A DNA stretch of 64,000 nucleotides from contig NZ_JAEPES010000004.1 in NCBI RefSeq assembly GCF_016634425.1, positions 410,925 to 474,924 of the forward strand. Direction: 5' to 3'. This document shows positions 55,589 to 64,000 of this stretch, in pieces (position 1 is the first letter of the stretch; each line of letters starts with the position of its first letter). A program made the position numbers and the translations under genes. The notes under the pieces were generated by a model. The model saw only the letters and a program-made list of their open reading frames with translations. It did not search any database and was not told the origin of the DNA. The DNA comes from Lacisediminihabitans changchengi (GTDB lineage: Bacteria > Actinomycetota > Actinomycetes > Actinomycetales > Microbacteriaceae).

Positions 55589-57141
55589 CAGACCGTGCGC
55601 TGCAGGGGTTCGGCCATCGGCTCGGTCGACGTGTCGTGGCGCAGCCGCTTCACCAACACCTCGGCGCTGATCAGGCACATCGGCAGACCGATGCCGGGGA
55701 TGGTCGAGCCACCCGCGTAGAACAGCCCGCGCACCTTCTTGCTGCGATTACCGGCGCGGAACATCGCACTCTGCCCGAGGATGTGCGCCGGGCCGAGCGC
55801 CGTACCGCGCCACGAGTTGAGGTCGTCGACGAAGTCCGCCGGGCCAACGGCCCTGCGCAGCACAATGCGCGAGGCGAGGTCGGGAATGCCCGCCCACTCC
55901 CCGATCTGCTCGATCACGCGGTCGCCCACCGCGTCGAGGTCGGCCCCGTGCCCGAGTGAGGGGTCGGCGGGTATCGGCACCAGAACGAACACGTTCTCGT
56001 GCCCGGCCGGCGCGACGGTCGGATCGATGCCGCTCGGCTTGCAGACGTAGATGGATGCCGGGTCGGGAATAGACGACTTCTTACCGAAGATCTTGGCGAA
56101 GCCCTTCTTCCAATCCCGCGCGAAGAAGAGCGTGTGGTGCTCGAGCTCGGGCAGCTCGCCGCTCACGCCCAGGTAGAGCAGCAGCGCGCTCGGCCCCGGC
56201 ACCTTCTTGTCCCAGTACGACTGCGGAAAGGTCTGCTGCGCAAGGGGCAGCAGCTGCGTCTCGGTGTGGTGGAGATCGGCGGCTGAGACGACGATGTCGG
56301 CGGCCAGCGTGTGGGTCTGGCGCGCAGCATCCGTATAGTCCACGCCGGTGACACGGCCATGATCGCTGAGAATGCGGCGTGCGCTCGCTCCTGTCACGAT
56401 GGTGACGCCCTCCGCGCGGGCGAGACCGGCGATCGCCTCGATCAGGCGGGTGAAGCCGCCCATCGGGTAGAGCACGCCGCCCTCCAGGTCGAGGTGACTC
56501 ATCAGGTGATACATGCTCGGAGCGATATATGGCGAACTGCCGAGGAAGACCGCGGGGTACCCGAGAATCTGGCGCAGTCGACGGTCTTTCACCGTGCGGC
56601 CGACGAGACGCGAGAGCGGGCTCAGCAGAAGCCGGACCAGCGTTCCGAGCTTGCTCACGACATCCCGGCGCAGCAGCGGACGGATGCTCGCGAAGCTCGT
56701 GTACAGAAAGCGCAGCTTCGCGATCTCGTACGTCTCCCGCGCCGACTCGAGGTAGCGCTCCATGCGGGCCCACGACTTCGGCTCGATCGCGGCGAAGGTG
56801 TCGAGGTTCTCCTCGCGCGACGCGGTGATGTCGATCGGCTCGGCGACCCCCTCGAACAGCACCCGGTAGCCGGGGTCGAGGGTCACCAGCTTGAGCTGCT
56901 CCTCGGCAGTGGTGCCGAGGAGCTTGAAGAAGTGGTCGAAGACCTCGGGCATGAGGTACCAGCTGGGGCCGGTGTCGAAGCGGAAGCCGTCTTTCTCCCA
57001 CGAGCCGGCCCGCCCGCCGAGCTGATCGCGCGCCTCGATGAGCGTGACGGAGTGGCCATCGCGGGCGAGGAGCGCCGCGGAGGCGAGTCCGGCGATGCCT
57101 CCCCCGATGACGACGATGCGACTGGCGACGAGTTTGCTCAC
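55588..57141 (-). CDS. crtI: Phytoene desaturase
   Basis: This FAD enzyme takes phytoene to lycopene. The 517-residue protein begins with the dinucleotide fold RIVVIGGGIAGLASAALLAR, followed by the GGRAGSWEKDGFRFDTGPSW substrate segment. The C-terminal FAD signature is LFYAGGSTIPGIGLPMCLIS. All are diagnostic of CrtI. The GTG start overlaps crtB by four bases. Confidence 0.96.
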   Translation of the reverse strand: MSKLVASRIVVIGGGIAGLASAALLARDGHSVTLIEARDQLGGRAGSWEKDGFRFDTGPSWYLMPEVFDHFFKLLGTTAEEQLKLVTLDPGYRVLFEGVAEPIDITASREENLDTFAAIEPKSWARMERYLESARETYEIAKLRFLYTSFASIRPLLRRDVVSKLGTLVRLLLSPLSRLVGRTVKDRRLRQILGYPAVFLGSSPYIAPSMYHLMSHLDLEGGVLYPMGGFTRLIEAIAGLARAEGVTIVTGASARRILSDHGRVTGVDYTDAARQTHTLAADIVVSAADLHHTETQLLPLAQQTFPQSYWDKKVPGPSALLLYLGVSGELPELEHHTLFFARDWKKGFAKIFGKKSSIPDPASIYVCKPSGIDPTVAPAGHENVFVLVPIPADPSLGHGADLDAVGDRVIEQIGEWAGIPDLASRIVLRRAVGPADFVDDLNSWRGTALGPAHILGQSAMFRAGNRSKKVRGLFYAGGSTIPGIGLPMCLISAEVLVKRLRHDTSTEPMAEPLQRTV

Positions 57142-58022
57142 GAGCGGGGAGTCCGTCCTGCGAGAGCACCCGCGGCGATTCGGAATTTCACGGGGTCAGG
57201 CACTCGCACGCGGGAGCGTACGAGTTGTTCGGCCGGGGTGGCACGCAGCCGCACCGCGAGTTCGGTAAACAGGCCCTGAGCCAGGGCGACCGCTCTCCGT
57301 GACGACGACGGTAGGAGCGGGATGACTGCGGCCGACTCACGCAGGTCGGAGTCGATATCGTCGAGCAGCCGCAGCTTGTCCACCTCGGCGAAGGAGTCGA
57401 CGTTCACCCCCGGGAAGTAGCTGCGGCCAAGCGTCTCGAAGTCCGCGGAGAGGTCGCGCAAAAAATTGACCTTCTGAAAGGCGGCCCCGAGCCGGCGGGC
57501 GCCGTGCATGAGCCGGGCATCCTGCTCGTCGGTGAGGTTCTGGCCGAGCAGGAAGCTGCGTAGGCACATGAGGCCGACGACCTCGGCCGAGCCGTAGACG
57601 TAGCGGTCGAAACTTTCCTGGTCGTGCTCGGTGGCGGTGAGGTCGGCGCGCATCGACTCGAAGAACGGCCGGGTGAGGTCGGGGGTGATGCCCGATTCGC
57701 GCGCGGTGCGGGCGAAGGCGTGAACGACCAGGTTGGCGCTGAAGCCGCGGGTCATGGCGGACTCGGTCTCAGTCTCCAGTTCGTGAAGCACGCCGGCCGC
57801 GTCGAGCGGGCTGAGGCCAGCATCCGTCGCCGGCCCGTCGACGATCTCGTCGGCCACCCGCACCAGCGCGTAGATGTTCTCCACGTGCCGTCGAACCGGC
57901 GGGGCCAGCAGCCGGGAGGCGAGACCGAACGAGGTGGAGTAGCGACGGATCACGATGGACGCCGTCTCGTCGGCCACCCGATCGTAGAGACCCAGTCCGG
58001 TCTGGGCTGTGATGCGGGTCAT
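57138..58022 (-). CDS. crtB: Phytoene synthase
   Basis: This enzyme condenses two GGPP molecules to phytoene. The 294-residue protein shows YSTSFGLASRLL, the first Asp-rich motif VRVADEIVDGP (DExxD), AAFQKVNFLRDLSADFETLG (the second Asp motif, NFLRDLxxD), and GRSYFPG. The ATG lies 10 bases after the GGPP synthase stop; the longer frame upstream is antisense-like. Confidence 0.96.
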   Translation of the reverse strand: MTRITAQTGLGLYDRVADETASIVIRRYSTSFGLASRLLAPPVRRHVENIYALVRVADEIVDGPATDAGLSPLDAAGVLHELETETESAMTRGFSANLVVHAFARTARESGITPDLTRPFFESMRADLTATEHDQESFDRYVYGSAEVVGLMCLRSFLLGQNLTDEQDARLMHGARRLGAAFQKVNFLRDLSADFETLGRSYFPGVNVDSFAEVDKLRLLDDIDSDLRESAAVIPLLPSSSRRAVALAQGLFTELAVRLRATPAEQLVRSRVRVPDPVKFRIAAGALAGRTPRS

Positions 58023-58032
58023 GCGCTGCGCC

Positions 58033-59103
58033 TCATTTGATTCGACCGAGCAGGTCGGCGGCGAGCGGCTCGAGCTCGGCACGGAGCGCGGCGGGGATGT
58101 CGGTGGTGCGCAGGTGCGCCAGGGCCTCGTTCGTGTAGTTGCGGGCGAGCCCCTCGGTGAAGGCACGGCATCCCGAGCTCTCCAGCACGGATCGGATGTA
58201 GTCGGCCTCGTCGTGGTTCAGGTCGGGCTTGCCCACCAGGTGCTCGATCAGCGGCCACTCCTTGGTGCTGGTGGCGTAGGCGATCAGCACGGTGCGCTTG
58301 CCCTCGCGCAGGTCGCCGATGGTGGTCTTTCCGGTCTGCGCCTCGGAGCCGAAGACCCCGAGCAGATCGTCGACGATCTGGTAGGCGATGCCGATCTCGC
58401 GACCGAACCTACCCAGGCAGTCGACGGCGTCTTCGCTCGCTCCGGCCAGAACGGCCCCGGCCTGCAACGGGCACTCGAACGAATAGACGGCGGTCTTGAA
58501 CCGCTCCATGGTGATCACGTCGTGCACGCGCGGCACGTCGGTGGTGGTGGAGAAGTCCACATCGATGAGCTCGCCAGCAGCGGAGGCGAACAGCGCCTCA
58601 TCCATGATCTCGAGCAGCCGGGCGCGCACGGTGTCGCTTGCCCCGCTGCGGTCGATCAGGCGCAGCGAGTTGAACAGGGCCAGATCGCCGGCGATGACGG
58701 CGGCCGAGATACCGCGGTGCTCTGCCCGCGGAATCGGGATGCCTGCGGTCGTCGCGATGTCCCGATAGCTCCCCGAGACATTGGGGGCGCCGCGCCGGCT
58801 GAAGTCCCGGTCGATGACGTCGTCGTGCACGATGAGGGCGGTGTGCAGCAGCTCGAAAGCGGCGCCGACGTACGCGGCGGCCTCGGCATCCGTTCCCCCG
58901 AAGCCGTCGTAGGCGGTCATGACCATGCGCGGGCGAAAGCGTTTGCCGCCAACCGTGTTCGACTCGAGCGTTTCCCAGAGCCTCACGTAGTCGGCGCCGA
59001 AGCTGGTCGCGCGGTTCTTGGCTAGGCTGAAGAAGCGATCCAGCACGGCGTCGACCTGGGCCTGTCTCTTCGATGAGACTGTCTCAAGCTCATGGCCGGT
59101 CAT
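58033..59103 (-). CDS. crtE: Geranylgeranyl diphosphate synthase
   Basis: This polyprenyl synthase makes C20-PP for carotenoids, and is the first gene of the operon. The 356-residue protein has GGKRFRPRMVM, first Asp-rich motif LIVHDDVIDRD, GDLALFNSLRL and the second motif YQIVDDLLGVFG. The ATG lies only 22 bases from the divergent idi start, leaving no room for usual leaders, so the message may be leaderless. IdsA-type naming is equally possible. Confidence 0.95.
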   Translation of the reverse strand: MTGHELETVSSKRQAQVDAVLDRFFSLAKNRATSFGADYVRLWETLESNTVGGKRFRPRMVMTAYDGFGGTDAEAAAYVGAAFELLHTALIVHDDVIDRDFSRRGAPNVSGSYRDIATTAGIPIPRAEHRGISAAVIAGDLALFNSLRLIDRSGASDTVRARLLEIMDEALFASAAGELIDVDFSTTTDVPRVHDVITMERFKTAVYSFECPLQAGAVLAGASEDAVDCLGRFGREIGIAYQIVDDLLGVFGSEAQTGKTTIGDLREGKRTVLIAYATSTKEWPLIEHLVGKPDLNHDEADYIRSVLESSGCRAFTEGLARNYTNEALAHLRTTDIPAALRAELEPLAADLLGRIK

Positions 59104-59125
59104 TTTTACAGGCTATCGGACGGTC

Positions 59126-59644
59126 ATGGTTACAGACACGGAGTTGGTTGTTCTGGTCGATGATCGGGGCACCCCCGTCGGCACCGCTGATAAGCGAATA
59201 GTGCATTCGACGGAGACTCCGCTGCACCTGGCGTTCTCCTGTCACGTCTACAACTCCGACGGTCTGGTACTGGTCACCCGGCGAGCTCTGTCGAAGCTGA
59301 CCTGGCCCGGAGTCTGGACCAACTCGTTCTGCGGGCATCCCGCACCAGACGAATCGATGGAGCAGGCGATCGCCCGCCGCTCCGCCTTCGAGCTCGGGAT
59401 CACCGTCGAGTCGATCGAGCTGGTGCTCCCCGACTTCCGCTACCGCGCGGTCGACGCCTCGGGCATCGTCGAGAACGAGATCTGCCCCGTCTTCCGCGCG
59501 GTGACGACGGATGCCGTGGCAGCCAACCCCGACGAGGTCTCGGAATTCGCCTGGCTGGCCCCCGACGCCCTGCGCACGTCCGTCGCCGCTGCGCCCTTTG
59601 CGTTCAGCCCCTGGCTCGGCTGGCAGCTGCAGCAGCTCGGCTAA
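59126..59644 (+). CDS. idi: Isopentenyl-diphosphate delta-isomerase, type I
   Basis: This Nudix-fold enzyme interconverts IPP and DMAPP, supplying the carotenoid genes next door. The 172-residue protein shows the metal His in HLAFSCHVYN, the catalytic Cys in TNSFCGHP and the catalytic Glu in GIVENEICPVF. I use the ATG at 59126 (MVTDTELVV), because the frame upstream is antisense to crtE. No clear ribosome site is present in the 22-base gap. Confidence 0.96.
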   Translation: MVTDTELVVLVDDRGTPVGTADKRIVHSTETPLHLAFSCHVYNSDGLVLVTRRALSKLTWPGVWTNSFCGHPAPDESMEQAIARRSAFELGITVESIELVLPDFRYRAVDASGIVENEICPVFRAVTTDAVAANPDEVSEFAWLAPDALRTSVAAAPFAFSPWLGWQLQQLG

Positions 59645-59654
59645 CGGCGCGCCC

Positions 59655-60254
59655 TCAGTCGAGCTGCGACTCGTCGCGCGAGATCTGCGTGAGGTGAAAG
59701 TTCTGGAACGAGCGCGACGCCGTCGGTCCGCGCTGCCCCTGGTATCGGTTGCCGTAGGTACCCGAGCCGTAGGGGTTCTCGACCGGCGAACTCGTGCGGA
59801 TGAAGCAGAGCTGGCCGATCTTCATCCCGGGCCAGAGCTTGATCGGCAGGGTAGCGACGTTGGAGAGCTCGAGGGTCACATGCCCGCTGAAGCCCGGGTC
59901 GACGAATCCTGCCGTGGAATGGGTGAGGAGGCCCAGGCGCCCCAGGGAGCTCTTTCCCTCGAGACGGGCGGCCAGGTCATCCGGAAGCGTCACGGTCTCG
60001 TAGGTGGAGCCGAGCACGAACTCCCCGGGGTGCAGGATGAACGGCGCATCTGGAGCGGTCTCGACCAGGCGAGTCAGCTCGGGCTGGTCTTCGGCCGGAT
60101 CGATGAACGGGTACTTGTGGTTGTCGAACAGCCGGAAAAACCGGTCGAGTCGCACATCCACACTCGACGGCTGGATCATCGCGGGGTCGTACGGTTCGAG
60201 TCCCACCCGTCCTGAATCGAGTTCGGCCCTGATGTCACGATCCGAGAGCAGCAT
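59655..60254 (-). CDS. dcd: dCTP deaminase (dUTP-forming or bifunctional)
   Basis: This 199-residue homotrimeric enzyme makes dUTP or dUMP from dCTP for thymidylate synthesis. Landmarks are [20 protein letters not shown] at the start, [34 protein letters not shown] (catalytic core with Ser/Arg and the turn before the Glu), and GHVTLELSN. The C-terminal [15 protein letters not shown] segment is a flexible lid. The actinobacterial enzyme is often bifunctional, but I cannot prove that here. Confidence 0.95.
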   Translation of the reverse strand: MLLSDRDIRAELDSGRVGLEPYDPAMIQPSSVDVRLDRFFRLFDNHKYPFIDPAEDQPELTRLVETAPDAPFILHPGEFVLGSTYETVTLPDDLAARLEGKSSLGRLGLLTHSTAGFVDPGFSGHVTLELSNVATLPIKLWPGMKIGQLCFIRTSSPVENPYGSGTYGNRYQGQRGPTASRSFQNFHLTQISRDESQLD

Positions 60255-60330
60255 GAGGCGAGCCTACCGAGCAGACGCGCCGGAGTCGTCACTGCGACGC
60301 ACGGTGACACGACCTGACTATGGTGAGCAA

Positions 60331-61257
60331 ATGACAAATTCTGGCGGGATCGTCGCCCGCGGGCTCGCCCGCTCCTTCGGCACGGTGCACGCGGTCACCG
60401 ACATCAGCTTCACGGCAGAGCCCGGCCGGGTCACCGGGCTCATCGGGCCCAACGGATCGGGCAAGACGACCCTCATGCTGATGCTCGCCTCGCTGCTACG
60501 CCCGGACGCCGGCCAGGTGTTGATCTCGGGAATCGACCCCACGCTCGATGCGGAAGGCGTGCGCGCCCGGATGGGCTGGATGCCCGACGCGCTCGGGTCG
60601 TGGAGCGTGCTGACCGTGCGCTCCGCGCTCGAGACCACCGGGCGTCTGTACCGCATGGACCGTGTGCGGGCCGCCGAGCGGGCATCCGAACTCCTCAGTC
60701 TTGTGGGTCTCGCACAGCTCGCCGACCAGCCGACGCGGGTGTTATCTCGGGGCCAGAAGCAGCGGCTCAGCCTGGCCAGGGCTCTGGTGCACGACCCGGA
60801 GGTTCTACTGCTCGACGAGCCGGCATCCGGTCTCGACCCGATAGCACGGCTCGATCTGCAGCGCCTCGTGCGCGGCATGGCGGCCGAGGGCAAGACGGTG
60901 CTGATCTCGAGCCACGTGCTTGCTGAGCTCGACGACATGGCCGATGACGCCGTCTATGTCGCGGACGGAGCGACGGCATCGGTCGAGCGGGTCGCCCAGG
61001 CGCGCAGCTCGTCGCGGCTCTGGCGCATCCGCGCCGCGGAGCGCGAGCCCCTGCGCGCGGCGCTGGTGCACCACGGCGACGGACCGGTGAGGGATGATCG
61101 CGGCGACCTGCTCGTGCCCGTGGCGAGTGAGGCTGCCGCCGCCGACCTGCTGCGCGCCCTCGTCGCCGCAGACCTCTCGATCAGCGTCTTTGCACCGGCC
61201 GTGGGCGACCTCGAACACACCTTCCTCGATCTCAACCGGACGGCGGACAACGCGTGA
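60331..61257 (+). CDS. ABC transporter ATP-binding protein
   Basis: This 308-residue ATPase starts at the ATG at 60331; the frame is open much further upstream, but that part is antisense to dcd. It has Walker A GPNGSGKTT, the signature LSRGQKQRLSLARAL, Walker B VLLLDEPASGLDP, and a switch in SSHVLAELDDMADDAVYVAD. The C-terminal 80 residues form the regulatory-like domain of CcmA-type exporter ATPases. It overlaps the permease gene by four bases (GTGA). Confidence 0.95.
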   Translation: MTNSGGIVARGLARSFGTVHAVTDISFTAEPGRVTGLIGPNGSGKTTLMLMLASLLRPDAGQVLISGIDPTLDAEGVRARMGWMPDALGSWSVLTVRSALETTGRLYRMDRVRAAERASELLSLVGLAQLADQPTRVLSRGQKQRLSLARALVHDPEVLLLDEPASGLDPIARLDLQRLVRGMAAEGKTVLISSHVLAELDDMADDAVYVADGATASVERVAQARSSSRLWRIRAAEREPLRAALVHHGDGPVRDDRGDLLVPVASEAAAADLLRALVAADLSISVFAPAVGDLEHTFLDLNRTADNA

Positions 61258-62306
61258 GCGACTTTCTGAACGGCGTCGGCGTCGTGTTCTCCCTGGAGAT
61301 GCGACAACGGGTGCGCGGCACCGCGTGGTACATCATGCTCGCGGTGTTCTTCGTGCTGATCTTTCTGGTGACCGGAATCCTCACCGCGGTATTGCAGGGC
61401 ACGATCTCAGACAGTGACGAACGAGCAGGCGCCAGTGCCTTCTCCACGATCATCTACTTCGTGCTGCTGCTCGGCACCCTGGTCGCCCCCGCGCTCAGCG
61501 GCAACGCGATCAACGGGGACCGGGATGACGGCACGCTCGCCACCCTCCAGGTCACGCTGGTTTCGCACTGGCAGATCGTGGTCGGCAAGTTCCTGGCCGC
61601 CTGGGTCACCGCGCTGGCGTTCCTCGTCGCGGCGCTCCCGTTTCTCGTCTTCACCATCGTCCGCGGCGTCGCCCCGCTGACGATCCTGGTCTCGGTGCTC
61701 GTGCTCGCTCTCGAACTCGGCGTGGTCGCCGCCATCGGCGTGGGCCTGTCCGGGCTGATCGTCCGCCCGCTGTTCTCGATCGTTCTCACCTATCTCGTCG
61801 TCGCGGTGCTCAGCCTTGGCACTCTGATCGCCTTCGGACTCGGCGACCTCGTGAACCAGAGCCCGACGGTAACGAAGGTGTACTCCTCCACGGCCGTCGG
61901 TGACGACGGCACCGCTCTGGAGTGTGCATACACCGGCGAGGAGACCGGGACGGCGGTGCGGTTCGATCGGGTCTGGGGGCTGTTGGTCGCGAACCCGTAC
62001 GTGCTGTTGGCGGATGCCGTGCCCGCCGATCGCTCGCAGGCCTACCCCTCCGATCTGTTCGGCATCATCAAGTTCGGAGAGCGGTCGGCGCAGCTCCCCC
62101 CGAAACTCACCCTCACCCAGAACGAGTGCACCGGCGATTATGGTGCGCCGCAGGTGTCGTACCGGAAGGCGATCGACTCGACCGTGCCGGGCTGGCTGGT
62201 CGGGCTGATCATCCAGTTGGCGCTCGCAGGGGCAGCGCTGGGCGGAGCCGGGCTGCGGCTGCGCACGCCCGCCGGTCGCCTCGCGAAGGGCAGCCGGATC
62301 GCCTGA
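61254..62306 (+). CDS. ABC-2 type permease
   Basis: This 350-residue permease has six predicted membrane helices and a large external loop between helices 5 and 6 containing two cysteines (LECAYTGEE, TQNECTGDYG), which could be disulfide-linked. The segment NAINGDRDDGTLATLQVTLV (ExxxGTLexLL-type coupling helix) marks it as ABC-2. It forms an exporter with the preceding ATPase. The substrate is unknown. Confidence 0.93.
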   Translation: MSDFLNGVGVVFSLEMRQRVRGTAWYIMLAVFFVLIFLVTGILTAVLQGTISDSDERAGASAFSTIIYFVLLLGTLVAPALSGNAINGDRDDGTLATLQVTLVSHWQIVVGKFLAAWVTALAFLVAALPFLVFTIVRGVAPLTILVSVLVLALELGVVAAIGVGLSGLIVRPLFSIVLTYLVVAVLSLGTLIAFGLGDLVNQSPTVTKVYSSTAVGDDGTALECAYTGEETGTAVRFDRVWGLLVANPYVLLADAVPADRSQAYPSDLFGIIKFGERSAQLPPKLTLTQNECTGDYGAPQVSYRKAIDSTVPGWLVGLIIQLALAGAALGGAGLRLRTPAGRLAKGSRIA

Positions 62307-62324
62307 CGAAGCAGGCTGACCGCA

Positions 62325-62414
62325 GTGGCGGGCGAAACTTTCGTCGGCCTGGGGCTGCTCGTGGTAGGTGGTGGACTCGCCTATGCGTCCCTGCGACTTC
62401 GCCGACGCAAGTGA
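62325..62414 (+). CDS. 29-residue single-helix membrane ORF
   Basis: A GTG-started 29-codon frame, 18 bases after the permease stop, encodes MAGETFVGLGLLVVGGGL, then AYASLRLRRRK: one hydrophobic helix followed by basic residues. Its position behind the exporter genes suggests either a small accessory membrane peptide or the surviving tail of an anchored surface protein (the form matches a sorting-signal tail without its LPXTG/LAXTG). The ribosome site is weak. It is supported only by composition and position. Confidence 0.4.
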   Translation: MAGETFVGLGLLVVGGGLAYASLRLRRRK

Positions 62415-62451
62415 TCGGCTAGGGTGTTTATGGTCGGCTTCTGGCCGATTC

Positions 62452-62525
62452 GCGAGTGTAGTTCAATGGTAGAACTCCAGCTTCCCAAGCTGGTAGCGCG
62501 GGTTCGATTCCCGTCACTCGCTCCA
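62452..62525 (+). tRNA. tRNA-Gly (CCC anticodon)
   Basis: The acceptor arms GCGAGTG and CACTCGC pair perfectly, the D loop contains TTCAATGGTAGAA, the anticodon stem CCAGC/GCTGG encloses the loop TTCCCAA with anticodon CCC, and the T arm is CGGGTTCGATTCCCG. The 3' CCA is encoded (62523-62525). The body is 71 bases, short as usual for tRNA-Gly. It reads GGG codons. Confidence 0.97.
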
Positions 62526-62560
62526 CTTTCTTTTTCACTCTCGGCGATGTCACTGCCGGA

Positions 62561-63406
62561 TCATCCCCCGGCGTTGGACGTCTCGATTACATCGATGTCC
62601 ACCCACCACCGCAAAGGCTCCTCGCGCTGGAGGATTGCGGCGGCTCCGTTGCTCACGGCCTTGGCGAGCGAATCGGCGAAGCCGAGTGCCGGCTCGATCG
62701 CCACCACCGCCTGCGCTGCGTACGCAGCATGGTCGAACCACAGGCCGAGGTAACGAACGTCATTGGACCAGCGCATTCGTAGGCTGACCCCCTCCGGCCG
62801 AACGAGCGTTGCGCTCGTCGCGATCATCGACGGGTCCACGTAGACCTTACGGAATCCGCCCGGCGCGACCGAGTCGAAAGACGCGAGAGCGGATGTCCAG
62901 GGAAGGGGGGGCTGAGACTCGGCGAGGATATCGACCACTCGCGTGATTCCACCACCGAGTTGGACGTAGCTGCCCGCGGGTGCGACGAACTGCGGATGCG
63001 CCGCCCACAGGAAGGGAACGCGGTCCCCGGCAGCCCGGGCGACATACGACAGTCGAATCCCTCCGAATGGCGATTGCTCGACGGTTCGTTCGAGCGAATA
63101 CGGCCAGGATGTCCCGTTGACCGACGTCCTGTTCCCATCCTCCGACCAGGCGACGTCCCAGAGGTCGCCGTGGTCGGGGAGCTCTCTGCCCTGAACCGTG
63201 CATGCGTCGATCGTCGGCGCGCATTCGTCCCACCCTGCCATCTCCGCCTGGCCGAAGGACCGTCCCGGCCCCACGTTCGGTCGGGTCGTCTGTGACAACC
63301 ACTCCCGACCATGCTGATCGCGAAGGCTCACGAACTTTGCGCCGCGCGACGGCACCCATGTGATGGTGAGGCCGCCCTGTGCCGTAAAGCTTCGCCGAAG
63401 TGCCAT
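62561..63406 (-). CDS. Aldose 1-epimerase-like (galactose mutarotase-fold) protein
   Basis: This 281-residue protein has the galactose-mutarotase fold pattern: FGQAEMAGWDECAPTIDAC (the usual FGGWDEM.P), LPDHGDLW with the proton-donor-like His, and FLWAAHPQFVAPAGSYVQL holding the second His. It lacks an obvious C-terminal Glu at the usual distance (IEPALGFADSL is the candidate). It is more divergent than typical GalM, so sugar specificity or even catalysis is uncertain. It converges on the tRNA-Gly gene, and its start faces the ABC transporter gene across 191 bases that hold no recognisable gene. Confidence 0.8.
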   Translation of the reverse strand: MALRRSFTAQGGLTITWVPSRGAKFVSLRDQHGREWLSQTTRPNVGPGRSFGQAEMAGWDECAPTIDACTVQGRELPDHGDLWDVAWSEDGNRTSVNGTSWPYSLERTVEQSPFGGIRLSYVARAAGDRVPFLWAAHPQFVAPAGSYVQLGGGITRVVDILAESQPPLPWTSALASFDSVAPGGFRKVYVDPSMIATSATLVRPEGVSLRMRWSNDVRYLGLWFDHAAYAAQAVVAIEPALGFADSLAKAVSNGAAAILQREEPLRWWVDIDVIETSNAGG

Positions 63407-63597
63407 GATCGCGAGCGTATCGACGATCGCGAAGCCGATGCCCGCGGGCGTGAGGCACCGATCAATCGTCCATGTCTGGGAGTCGGTTGCACCATGTGCC
63501 CCGACTGGTTCGCCTCATAGGGTTACTACTTCGTTGACACTACAGACCGTCGGACTCTGCCCCTCATTTCAGCGGCACTTGATCAATGACTAGGCAC

Positions 63598-64000
63598 ATG
63601 GGCACCTCTGACCGCCACTCCACGAAATCCCCATCTGACCCGAAGTGCGTCCCTACCTCAGGGATGGTGCTGCGCGCCCAGCGACCGATGTCATCCCTGA
63701 TCCGGATGCTCGGGACCTATCGGTGGAGCCTCGTTGTCGTTGCACTGATCTTTGTCGTGAAAGACAGCTCGCTGTGGCTGCTCCCCGTGATTACGAGCAA
63801 GGTCATCGACGCTGTCGTCGCGGGCGGACCGGTCTCCACGATCGCGGTACTCGGGCTGATCGGCGGGCTCCTGCTTGTGCAGGTCTATCCGCTTCACGTG
63901 CTCTTTACCCGCGTCTACATGGGCGTAGTTCGCAACCTTGCGGCCGGGCTCCGCAACGCGCTCACCGCGAGGCTTCAATCTCTCTCTATCGGCTACCACG
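63598..64000 (+). CDS. ABC transporter membrane domain, 5' part only
   Basis: From the ATG at 63598, 134 codons are open to the window edge. After a 38-residue hydrophilic start, the sequence shows LGTYRWSLVVVALIFVVKDS, a first membrane helix, a second helix around VSTIAVLGLIGGLLLVQVY, then FTRVYMGVVRNLAAGLRNAL with TARLQSLSIGYH. This is the type I ABC exporter membrane domain (first coupling helix, RxxL...LQSLSxxYH). The ATP-binding half should follow outside the window. Aldose-epimerase neighbours suggest sugar-related export, but this is weak. Confidence 0.85.
   Translation, partial: MGTSDRHSTKSPSDPKCVPTSGMVLRAQRPMSSLIRMLGTYRWSLVVVALIFVVKDSSLWLLPVITSKVIDAVVAGGPVSTIAVLGLIGGLLLVQVYPLHVLFTRVYMGVVRNLAAGLRNALTARLQSLSIGYH

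Noticed and set aside
63534-63539. TTGACA as -35 box of the ABC transporter gene
   Set aside because: A good -35 match exists, but no plausible -10 hexamer lies 16-18 bases downstream, so it is not listed as a promoter.

Overview
The window is chromosomal DNA from a high-G+C actinobacterium, most likely a member of the Microbacteriaceae. The evidence is a C50-carotenoid cluster (crtE-crtB-crtI-crtYe-crtYf-crtEb with divergent idi), an HspR/HAIR-controlled dnaK-grpE-dnaJ-hspR-clpB locus with a ClpB that lacks the usual N-terminal domain, many 4-base GTGA start/stop overlaps, GTG starts, and interspersed REP-like repeats of the GATACGCG and PEPVEGP types. I see no rRNA, CRISPR array, prophage or insertion sequence. 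Species cannot be named from the sequence alone.

Layout. 1-16.2 kb is housekeeping and small accessory genes: purA (cut by the window edge); a TetR gene with a perfect operator, followed by a degenerate ABC ATPase-like protein and a YhgE/Pip membrane protein; a SpoU methylase; an MBL hydrolase; an AEC transporter; a HAD phosphatase; a septum-formation-like membrane protein; pyrE; exonuclease III; a GntR regulator; an alpha/beta hydrolase; a DUF6421-like protein; and a NatAB-type ABC exporter. At 16.7-18.0 kb a divergent SDR/TetR pair carries a frameshift in both genes around an intact operator.

18.1-30.9 kb is the most unusual part: one ten-gene minus-strand array, read as pstC-pstA-pstS-(843 aa binding-protein-like)-(second secreted binding protein)-WxL-like surface protein-DUF916-like protein-(241 aa membrane-tethered protein)-sortase-fold protein without catalytic Cys/His-pstB. 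It joins a complete Pst-type ABC importer to a WxL/DUF916 cell-surface module. The binding proteins are tethered by transmembrane segments or secreted rather than lipidated, and two intercistronic hairpins divide the array. I consider this the best candidate for an undescribed system: an envelope-spanning capture and uptake machine.

31-43 kb holds a PASTA kinase overlapping an unknown gene, threonine aldolase, an amino-acid permease, a zinc alcohol dehydrogenase, a 1249-residue LAXTG-anchored phosphodiester glycosidase/metallophosphoesterase fusion, and an acyltransferase-SGNH O-acylase. 43-50.6 kb is the chaperone operon, with an rRNA-methylase-like gene between hspR and clpB and two HAIR operators before dnaK. 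50.8-53.9 kb has an EXPERA protein, an SdrD-B-like remnant, an MFS transporter, a YozE-like protein and a dense set of palindromes and tandem repeats. 53.9-59.6 kb makes C50 carotenoids. The end carries dcd, a second ABC exporter, a 29-codon membrane ORF, tRNA-Gly(CCC), an aldose-epimerase-like gene and the start of an ABC transporter that runs off the window.
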